Assembly: GCA_934746185.1 (NCBI GenBank)
Contig: CAKVEY010000010.1
Coordinates: 1 to 19,415, forward strand
DNA from: an uncultured Clostridia bacterium
GTDB taxonomy: Bacteria > Bacillota > Clostridia > Christensenellales > UBA1242
Direction: 5' to 3'
Length of the DNA stretch: 19,415 nucleotides
Shown one piece after another: positions 14,317 through 19,415 of this stretch. A program made the position numbers and the translations under genes. Numbering within the stretch: the stretch's first letter is position 1; the number at the start of each line of letters is the position of its first letter. Below the pieces are notes generated by a model. It searched no databases. It was not told the DNA's origin and saw only the letters and a program-made list of their open reading frames with translations.

Positions 14317-15171
14317 TTAAAATTTTTTCCTTATTTCTTTAATTTTACTATCTAAACTATTATTTAATAATAAATTTTCCATTTCTTCTTCACTTAATAT
14401 TTTTGTTATGTTTCCGTCATTTCCTACAATGTTTATAACATTATATTTAAACTTATTTAATTTTTTTAAAACTGAATATAAAATTGTATCTTCGTTAAAA
14501 GTTAAAACATTGGTTTCTAATCCGTTTGTTAATTTTTTCTTTTTGTTTACAAAACTAAAATTTGTAACATAATAACTGCTTTTATCTTCAAAAAATATTC
14601 CCGTTATTAAAAAAATAGATGTTAAACCGATTGTAAAGTTTATTTTAAAAAAACTTGTTATTATAAACAAAATAAATAGCAAAATAGACACAATTATGCC
14701 TATAATTTTAATTATTTTATAGGCTTTTTTTATTGGTTTTTTACGTTTTACTAACGAATATAAAACTCGACCACCGTCTAGTGGATAAACTGGCAAAAAG
14801 TTAAAAATTAGCGTTATTAAATTAGCATAATAAAAATCATTTAAAAAAGAATAACTAATTGGCACGCACCAAAACAATGCCAAACAAATTAAAACTAACA
14901 ATAAATTAACCATAGGTCCACTTATAGCTACTAAAATTTCGTGGCTTGGTTTATAAAACACATTTTCTTTTCCGCTTAAACTTGCCCCAAAAGGAAGTAA
15001 AGTTATTTGATTTAATTTGTAACCTAAAAAACTTGCCATTAAACTATGACCTATTTCGTGCAAAAAAACACATAATAAATAACTAATTATGCTTAAAAAA
15101 TTATTAGAAAATAAAAGCAAACACAGAAATATCCAAAATGATGGGTGGAATTTTATTTTTAATTTTGCCAC
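14317..15171 (-). CDS. spoIVFB: SpoIVFB-like site-2 metalloprotease (M50) with C-terminal CBS domain
   Basis: SpoIVFB is the intramembrane zinc protease of the outer forespore membrane that cleaves pro-sigma-K in the mother cell, switching on late coat genes. The 284 residues match the family length. The zinc motif HEIGH lies at 38-42 inside a hydrophobic helix. The second conserved motif, NFLPVYPLDGGR, is at 124-135 with the metal-binding aspartate at 132, and about six hydrophobic segments precede residue 195. The region 205-284 looks like a single CBS domain, as in SpoIVFB. Translation starts at a GTG 12 codons-worth of bases inside the end of the SpoIVFA-like gene (13-bp overlap), preceded by GGTGA. 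It lies in the same order as in Bacillus (A then B). Pro-sigma-K itself is not in the window. Confidence 0.9.
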   Translation of the reverse strand: MAKLKIKFHPSFWIFLCLLLFSNNFLSIISYLLCVFLHEIGHSLMASFLGYKLNQITLLPFGASLSGKENVFYKPSHEILVAISGPMVNLLLVLICLALFWCVPISYSFLNDFYYANLITLIFNFLPVYPLDGGRVLYSLVKRKKPIKKAYKIIKIIGIIVSILLFILFIITSFFKINFTIGLTSIFLITGIFFEDKSSYYVTNFSFVNKKKKLTNGLETNVLTFNEDTILYSVLKKLNKFKYNVINIVGNDGNITKILSEEEMENLLLNNSLDSKIKEIRKKF

Positions 15172-15734
15172 AATATTTCACCATTTTCAATAAAAATATT
15201 ATCTATTAAGTTGTTATTTTTAAAAATTTTAAAAACAAAATTGCTCTCACTTGTGCCTATAATATGAATATTTTTTACTAAAAAATTAGCACCAACGCCA
15301 ACAATTTTCAAATTTTCATATCGAGTTAAAATATTCCCTGAGTGTTTAATTTCTACATATTTTAGTCCATTATTTAAAAAACCTACGCTTTTGACTATTC
15401 CGTAGCCAGCACTTTTAATAACAAAATTTTCTTTTAGGTTAAAACTTACCACCCCGTTTTCAATTATATAACTTTCATTAGACGGCAAAGTTAATTTAGG
15501 TTTTTGTTTTCCTAAACTTTTATCAAAATTATTTACAACAAAAAATATATTATTATCATCGCTATCCATTTCGTCTTTATTAAAACTATTAAAAATCTTT
15601 TTATTAACACTATCTATAACATCTTTATAACTATTTACACTAAAATATAAAACAAAGTGTGAAAAAACCACTAATAAACAAAGAATTAGTGCTATTAATT
15701 TCCCCTTTTTTATGCACACAAAAACATTTTTCAT
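15159..15734 (-). CDS. spoIVFA: SpoIVFA-like regulator with degenerate LytM/M23 domain
   Basis: In Bacillus SpoIVFA holds SpoIVFB and its inhibitor BofA together in the outer forespore membrane. This 191-residue protein has a short basic N-terminus, one membrane helix at about 13-34, a linker (35-85) and a C-terminal LytM/M23-like fold. The fold shows SAGYGIVKSVG (about 108-118), a YVEIKHSGNILTRYENL segment (126-142) and a final beta region. The metal-binding HxH of active M23 enzymes (usually YxHL) is replaced by YENL, so it should be catalytically dead, as in SpoIVFA. The downstream overlapping SpoIVFB-like gene strongly supports the call. There is no Shine-Dalgarno sequence before the ATG, and a sigma-E-like promoter ends only six bases upstream, suggesting a leaderless mRNA. 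Confidence 0.78.
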   Translation of the reverse strand: MKNVFVCIKKGKLIALILCLLVVFSHFVLYFSVNSYKDVIDSVNKKIFNSFNKDEMDSDDNNIFFVVNNFDKSLGKQKPKLTLPSNESYIIENGVVSFNLKENFVIKSAGYGIVKSVGFLNNGLKYVEIKHSGNILTRYENLKIVGVGANFLVKNIHIIGTSESNFVFKIFKNNNLIDNIFIENGEILWQN

Positions 15735-15740
15735 TAAAAT

Positions 15741-15769
15741 AATATATTTTATTTTTTATGCTTTTATGA
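15741..15769 (-). promoter_or_regulatory. Sigma-E-like promoter of spoIVFA-spoIVFB
   Basis: On the minus strand TCATAAA (15763-15769), 14 bp of spacer and AATATATT (15741-15748) fit the sigma-E pattern at 5 of 7 and 6 of 8 positions, six bases before the ATG. The spacing equals that of the spoIVA promoter in this window. Confidence 0.45.
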
Positions 15770-15785
15770 ACAATTAAATTTAAAC

Positions 15786-16013
15786 TTAAAAACTTTTAAA
15801 AACTTTTAACGAATTAAGTTTTACTTTAAAATCGACTTCATAACATCCGTCATCTAAAATAACAATATCAAAATATAGTTTGTTTAAATCTATTTCGCCA
15901 TAATTTTTAAGTAACGAGATTATATCACTTTTAATTACACTTCTAATTTTTTCTGGGTTAAAATGTTTTTCTAAAACTAAGGCTTTACTTAATCTATCTT
16001 CAATATTTTCCAT
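15786..16013 (-). CDS. minE: Cell division topological specificity factor MinE
   Basis: MinE stimulates the ATPase of MinD at the membrane and drives Min oscillation or restricts its zone. The 75-residue protein carries the family pattern: an N-terminal helix, the LVLEKHFNPEKIRSVIKSDI segment (about residues 13-32; in most MinE a similar LVLxHDRxxxSPxxLExLKxDI), then LLKNYGEIDLNKLYFDIVI of the dimerisation domain. It is shorter than E. coli MinE (88 aa) mainly at its C-terminus. The usual HDR triplet is diverged to EKH. Its ATG overlaps the minD stop (TAATG), so translation is coupled. It is confidently assigned from pattern plus position. Confidence 0.88.
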   Translation of the reverse strand: MENIEDRLSKALVLEKHFNPEKIRSVIKSDIISLLKNYGEIDLNKLYFDIVILDDGCYEVDFKVKLNSLKVFKSF

Positions 16014-16804
16014 TATAATTTTCTCCTTAAATTTCGTTTAATATTTCCAAATAAACCACGATATTTACTCATATAATCATAAATATAATTTGTTCCGTTA
16101 TGTACATTTAATCCTAAAATATCTATTGAACTTGGGTGCTTTAAGTTTTGTTTTAAAATTCTTCCAGCAATTTGAAGTCCCATTAAGTCTTCGTCTTGCA
16201 CAACGCCTATTAAATCGGTTTTTAAAAGTTTAGAAATTCTAGTTGCGTCAACCATTTCGCCACTTAAAACTAAATCTCCCCTAATTCTATTAACAATTAA
16301 TTTAACCGAAACTAAATTATAACTTTTTAACACCGATATAACCTTATCTGCATCACGCACCGATGAAATATGTGGCGTAGTTACAACAAATGCTTCGTCA
16401 GCACAAAACACAGCACGATGAAAACCGACATCAATTCCTGCTGGGCAATCTATTAAAACATAGTCAAAACTTACTGCTAAGGCATCTACAATAAGTTTAA
16501 TTGCGTGAGCATTTACGCTATTAGAACTAAATAAATGGCTACTAGGTAGTATGTATAAATTAGGATATCTTAAATCTTGCACCAGTGCTTGACGAACTCG
16601 ACACTTATTTTCCAAACAATCAACAATATCAAAAACAATTTTATTTTCAATACCCATAACAACATCTAAGTTATTTAAACCTATATCTAAATCGAGCATA
16701 ACAACCCTTAATCCCATACTTGCAAGTTTAACTCCTAAATTTGCACATATCGTAGTTTTACCAACTCCACCTTTGCCACTTGTGAAAACAATTTTTCGTG
16801 CCAT
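16013..16804 (-). CDS. minD: Septum site-determining ATPase MinD
   Basis: MinD is a membrane-cycling ParA/MinD ATPase that recruits the division inhibitor MinC and, where present, is turned over by MinE. The 263 residues match the family. The deviant Walker A KGGVGKTT is at 11-18 with the signature lysine 11. The MinD motif DLDIGLNNLDVVMG follows at 38-51, IDCPAGID at about 118-125, and TTPHISSVRDADKV near 141-154. The last residues, YRGLFGNIKRNLRRKL, form a basic amphipathic helix expected to be the membrane-targeting sequence. AAAGGAGA precedes the ATG. No minC lies upstream; that side is occupied by probable foreign DNA. minE follows with a 1-bp overlap. Confidence 0.95.
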   Translation of the reverse strand: MARKIVFTSGKGGVGKTTICANLGVKLASMGLRVVMLDLDIGLNNLDVVMGIENKIVFDIVDCLENKCRVRQALVQDLRYPNLYILPSSHLFSSNSVNAHAIKLIVDALAVSFDYVLIDCPAGIDVGFHRAVFCADEAFVVTTPHISSVRDADKVISVLKSYNLVSVKLIVNRIRGDLVLSGEMVDATRISKLLKTDLIGVVQDEDLMGLQIAGRILKQNLKHPSSIDILGLNVHNGTNYIYDYMSKYRGLFGNIKRNLRRKL

Positions 16805-16875
16805 AAAAAATCTCCTTTAAAAAGATTAATATAAAAAAAATATTAAGTAAAGATTTTTAAAAAACAAAATTTTGA

Positions 16876-16884
16876 ATTCGACAA
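16876..16884 (-). promoter_or_regulatory. Candidate Spo0A box upstream of minD
   Basis: The minus strand reads TTGTCGAAT, containing the full TGTCGAA core of the Spo0A box, 72 bp before the minD ATG. A 7-base core is expected by chance about once or twice in a window of this size, so this is only suggestive. Confidence 0.3.
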
Positions 16885-16895
16885 CACCTATTTAA

Positions 16896-17147
16896 AAAAG
16901 CAAAAAAACTACAAAATTTACAACAAAAAATAACCATTTTAATTTTTTAAAAAAAGAACTAATTGCAACAACAAAGGTTTTTACACCTAAAAAATATTTC
17001 ATAAACAAACCAAGTAAAACTCTTTTAAAAGGTATTCCCCTTTCTTCACTTTGTTACGATAAAGAACTAAAAATTTATGAAAGTGAAATGACAATGAAAG
17101 AACGCAACGATGCAGAAAAAGCAGAAATGCAAAAGCAAAATTTGTAA
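16896..17147 (+). pseudogene. Start-less coding remnant in front of the 17213-18073 gene
   Basis: The plus-strand frame is open from 16896 to a TAA at 17145-17147. It reads like protein in its second half (GIPLSSLCYDKELKIYESEM, then MKERNDAEKAEMQKQNL), but the only possible start codons are ATGs at 17088 and 17094 near its end. At its stop the downstream frame, shifted by -1, is already open and continues smoothly (AKFVINKYKVEIGKNLSF), so the two look like parts of one gene. A slippery-type heptamer AAATTTG lies right at the junction (17138-17144). It is most likely a 5'-truncated gene with a frameshift; programmed frameshifting is the alternative. Confidence 0.5.
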
Positions 17148-17212
17148 TCAATAAATACAAAGTTGAAATTGGTAAAAATTTAAGTTTTAAGGTCGCTTAT
17201 AACAAAGCAGCT

Positions 17213-18073
17213 ATGGAAGATGCCAATGTTCAATATATACATTTAGGAACTGTTAACGTAACTGAAGGTTTAGTTGAACCTGTTGACGTTCCAATTAAAG
17301 CACCAAAGAGAGACGACAACAAAAATCCTGGAAGAAATCCAGTTCGTGTTGACTACTTATTAACTGAAGATGACAATTTCGCAATTAAGGAATTGCCATT
17401 AAGTGACACTAATAGAAAAGTTAATTTAGTTCACTATGACGACAGCGTTGTAGCAACATTAACAAGTGTCGAAAAAGAAAGCGAGATTAAATGGAACACA
17501 ACCACAGAACAAGTTGGCATTACCGTTACTAGAGTTAACAACGGAACAATAAGAGTTGGTGACTATATGATGTGTGAAGGTTATTCAAAACCTCTAGAAG
17601 TAGTTGCCTTAAAATTGCAATATAATGTTCCTACTGACATTTTAGTAAATGGCGACGAAAAATGTGAGATATATTTTGACTATAGTAGTTTTGCTGATTT
17701 AGCTACTGCAAAACCTATTTTGGCAAACAAAACCTTTACAGAAGTTGAAACTCTTAACTTTGTAGAAGGCGAAAACTATACCAACACTGTAAGCAGACAA
17801 CTAAACAAAGGCGAAAAATTTTATCTTGCATTTACTACAGAAGCTTCTGCAAATCTAAAAACTTATAAATTAAATTTTAACACAAATGGAACAGGCTATG
17901 TGACAACTAGTGAATCGGTTGTTTTCTATAGAGAAGATGGAACTGGTGTTTCAGGGGGATACGAACTAAACGTAATAACACCTGATGGAGTTTTGTATTT
18001 TGTTACAGTAACAAAAGTTGCTGACAGTGAAGAAGGAAAAGAAAGTGTTGATTTCTATATCATTAAAAGTTAA
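17213..18073 (+). CDS. Unrecognised protein, probably part of a frameshifted gene on foreign DNA
   Basis: The 286-residue frame has no signal peptide or membrane helix. It is rich in Thr, Val, Asn and acidic residues with alternating strand-like patterns (NNGTIRVGDYMMCEG, YKLNFNTNGTGYVTTSE, SVDFYIIKS), suggesting several beta domains, as in surface or virion structural proteins, but no family is recognised. The first ATG has no Shine-Dalgarno sequence. The same frame is open back to 17087 and appears to continue the 16896-17147 remnant after a -1 shift. Codon use is less A/T-extreme than in neighbouring chromosomal genes. A strong bidirectional terminator separates it from the recombinase gene. 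It is probably cargo or remnant of the integrated element, not a complete gene. Confidence 0.55.
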   Translation: MEDANVQYIHLGTVNVTEGLVEPVDVPIKAPKRDDNKNPGRNPVRVDYLLTEDDNFAIKELPLSDTNRKVNLVHYDDSVVATLTSVEKESEIKWNTTTEQVGITVTRVNNGTIRVGDYMMCEGYSKPLEVVALKLQYNVPTDILVNGDEKCEIYFDYSSFADLATAKPILANKTFTEVETLNFVEGENYTNTVSRQLNKGEKFYLAFTTEASANLKTYKLNFNTNGTGYVTTSESVVFYREDGTGVSGGYELNVITPDGVLYFVTVTKVADSEEGKESVDFYIIKS

Positions 18074-18114
18074 TACAAAATAACAAACTTTTAATAAGGC
18101 TTGAAAATAATTAA

Positions 18115-18154
18115 AAAGAAGCATATTTAGGAATTTTCCTAGATATGCTTTTTT
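18115..18154. terminator. Strong bidirectional terminator between the unknown gene and the integrase
   Basis: AAGCATAT (18119-18126) pairs with ATATGCTT (18143-18150), with an inner stem TAGGA / TCCTA, giving about 13 base pairs. Runs of A before and T after allow use from both strands. It lies between two convergent genes. Confidence 0.88.
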
Positions 18155-18199
18155 ATCATTTTAACATAAAATTTTAGTAATTTATAACATTCGACAAAA

Positions 18200-19135
18200 C
18201 TAGACAGCAAGCATTTTACCCATTTTGTTCATCATATCCGTTTTGTAAGACATCATAGAATGGGTGTATCTTGTAAGAGTTACAACTGGATTTTTATGCC
18301 CAAGAATTTCGGATAGAGTTTTAACGTCCATTCCCATTTCAATAGCACGAGTGGCAAAGGTGTGACGAAGTGAGTGAAAGTTTTTGTAACCAACTCCAAT
18401 TTTACTCAAAATTCTTTCATAAGTTCTTTGATATGCTCTTGTTCCAACAATTCCGCCAGTACGAGTTGATATAACATATTTTGAATTAGATGTTTTCTTA
18501 ATTTTCTTCAAAATATCTAATAATGCTTTTGGAAGCGGTATAACTCTGCTTGAATTTTTTGTTTTAGGATTATCTATAACAATTCTAGGCACGCCATTCT
18601 CTTTAATTCTATAACTAGTTTTTGTAATGCTCATAATTCCAGTTTGAAAATCTATATCTTCCCAAGTGAGTGCCAATAGTTCTCCAAGTCTAATTCCAGT
18701 ATAAAGGCAAATCACAATCCCAATGTAATTACTTTTGTTTGAAGAAAGGCAATATTTTTCAATTTTTTCTTGCTCGTGTTTTTCAAAAGCCGTAACGGGT
18801 TTTTCAGTTGGTCTTGGCAACTTAATTTTCTTTATTTCACCTCTTTGCACTTTATCCAATGATTTAGCGAGTGCCATACTACCTTTCAAAACATTCACAA
18901 TTCCAATAACTGAGTTGTTCGCAAGTTTTCCGTTTGTATTCAAGTTTCCATTTTCAAGTTCACTTAAAACAAATTCTTGAAAAATCTCACCATTTAGGTT
19001 ATCTAAATCATAATCCCCGAGTTTAGGATTGATGTGCTTTTCTATGATGTATTTGTATCTATCATAGGTTCTAAGCTTTACAGTGTGTTTTGTGTATTTT
19101 TCTAGCCATACACTTAGCCATTCTTTAAGTTTCAT
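18200..19135 (-). CDS. Tyrosine recombinase / site-specific integrase
   Basis: Phage-type integrases recombine the att sites of integrative elements. The chosen start is the ATG at 19133-19135, preceded by GAGGAGGA at good spacing, giving 311 residues (MKLKEWLSVWLEKY...). A TTG farther upstream (19195) would add 20 residues across that ribosome site and is not favoured. The N-terminal SAM-like DNA-binding domain spans about 1-110. The catalytic residues are all visible: Arg in YTGIRLGEL (about 149), Lys in NPKTKNSSRVIPLP (191/193), HSLRH (His254, Arg257), LGHKN (His280) and the nucleophile in TRYTHS (Tyr290). It ends LAV near 18200. It lacks the XerC/D context and lies beside apparently foreign DNA, so it is more likely an element integrase than a chromosome-dimer resolvase. 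The element must extend to the right. Confidence 0.93.
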   Translation of the reverse strand: MKLKEWLSVWLEKYTKHTVKLRTYDRYKYIIEKHINPKLGDYDLDNLNGEIFQEFVLSELENGNLNTNGKLANNSVIGIVNVLKGSMALAKSLDKVQRGEIKKIKLPRPTEKPVTAFEKHEQEKIEKYCLSSNKSNYIGIVICLYTGIRLGELLALTWEDIDFQTGIMSITKTSYRIKENGVPRIVIDNPKTKNSSRVIPLPKALLDILKKIKKTSNSKYVISTRTGGIVGTRAYQRTYERILSKIGVGYKNFHSLRHTFATRAIEMGMDVKTLSEILGHKNPVVTLTRYTHSMMSYKTDMMNKMGKMLAV

Positions 19136-19193
19136 ATAAAATTCCTCCTCGTATATTTTAACTTGTAAAGGTTGCCCTTCTATCTTTATAATC

Positions 19194-19216
19194 AAAAAAA
19201 TAATGCTATCGCATTA
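19194..19216 (-). terminator. Terminator-like hairpin upstream of the integrase start
   Basis: On the minus strand TAATGC, loop GATA and GCATTA are followed directly by seven T (19200 down to 19194). It lies about 60 bp before the integrase ATG and could end an upstream transcript or attenuate the integrase message. Confidence 0.55.
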
Positions 19217-19325
19217 AAATTGCTGTGCAATTTTTTGCCAAGGCAAATTTTCTTGATTGAAATAAGGTCTGCCTATGAAAATGCCACCTAAAGGTGTCGT
19301 CCCATTATTATAAGGACATCGTAAG
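19201..19325. repeat. Cluster of five small hairpins upstream of the integrase
   Basis: Successive inverted repeats are TAATGC/GCATTA (19201-19216), AAAATTGC/GCAATTTT (19216-19234), TTTGCC/GGCAAA (19234-19247), CACC/GGTG (19285-19296) and GTCC/GGAC (19299-19317). The first three are nearly back to back. Base composition is less A/T-rich than usual here. It may be a structured leader RNA or the recombination and accessory-protein region of the element; no protein-coding frame is evident to the window end. Confidence 0.55.
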
Positions 19326-19415
19326 CTCACAAATTAAGGGAGTAAATTCATAATTTGAAAATTTCTTTAAATTATTTTTGAAAAACATAATTAAAAGCCA
19401 CCTATTCTTATAATA

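Larger units (their letters stand above)
16805..17212. other. Region upstream of minD with no intact gene
   Basis: These 408 bases hold the minD leader, a TTGTCGAAT box on the minus strand at 16876-16884 that resembles a Spo0A binding site, and, from about 16896, a start-less plus-strand reading frame treated separately. Sequence from about 16885 onward is A/C-rich on the plus strand, unlike the balanced A/T spacers elsewhere, and probably belongs to the inserted DNA. Confidence 0.5.

Noticed and set aside
18189..18197. Second TTGTCGAAT as a Spo0A box
   Set aside because: It lies in the 3' flank of the integrase between convergent genes, with no promoter to control; chance or a repeat is more likely.
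18735..18980. Plus-strand open frame inside the integrase gene
   Set aside because: It is antisense to an intact recombinase; no start signal.
18200..19135. Chromosomal XerC/XerD recombinase
   Set aside because: The neighbourhood (decayed gene, hairpin cluster, composition shift) and the divergent N-terminal domain suit an element integrase better, though sequence alone does not fully exclude it.
19136..19195. N-terminal extension of the integrase from a TTG codon
   Set aside because: The ATG at 19135 has a GAGGAGGA site at ideal distance. The extension would run across that site, and its TTG abuts the T-run of a terminator-like hairpin.

Overview
The window is a very AT-rich chromosomal segment from an endospore-forming Firmicute, most likely an uncultured gut-type Clostridia lineage. 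The AT bias, the GGAGG-type Shine-Dalgarno sequences, the standard stop codons and the coexistence of SpoIVA, an SpoIVFA/SpoIVFB-like pair and MinD/MinE all fit this. No rRNA, tRNA or CRISPR array was seen. The lineage is inferred; the spore genes are read directly.

Region 1 (1-5415): the 3' 98% of ychF is followed by a locus of three divergent paralogues of the TasA/SipW-dependent secreted-protein type. Two are on the minus strand and one on the plus strand. They come with a lipoprotein made of fibronectin-III-like repeats and a small multi-pass membrane protein of unknown role. The plus-strand paralogue (4138-4800) has the best ribosome binding site and its own terminator, and looks like the abundant subunit. 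No SipW-type signal peptidase is present here.

Region 2 (5416-10612): a 413-bp gene-free spacer, then a minus-strand operon of a large secreted and membrane-anchored M6-family metalloprotease followed by a DegV-family lipid-binding protein. The operon has a near-consensus promoter placed so close to the ATG that the mRNA should be leaderless. Next come a 75-aa membrane protein and ribosomal protein L9, each with its own promoter.

Region 3 (10613-16804): a cysteine-rich DUF1540-type protein; spoIVA with a sigma-E-like promoter; a translationally coupled pair of a PycTM/DUF5706-like three-helix membrane protein and an unknown soluble protein; a four-helix membrane protein; and the block minD-minE-spoIVFA-spoIVFB. 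This block resembles the Bacillus minC-minD-spoIVFA-spoIVFB order, but MinE follows MinD and no minC is in the window. spoIVFA also has a sigma-E-like promoter with the same 14-bp spacing as that of spoIVA.

Region 4 (16805-19415): apparently foreign DNA next to minD. It contains a decayed or frameshifted unknown gene, a strong bidirectional terminator, a tyrosine recombinase and, upstream of the recombinase, a dense cluster of small hairpins running to the window end. This looks like one end of an integrated element whose remainder lies beyond the right edge.
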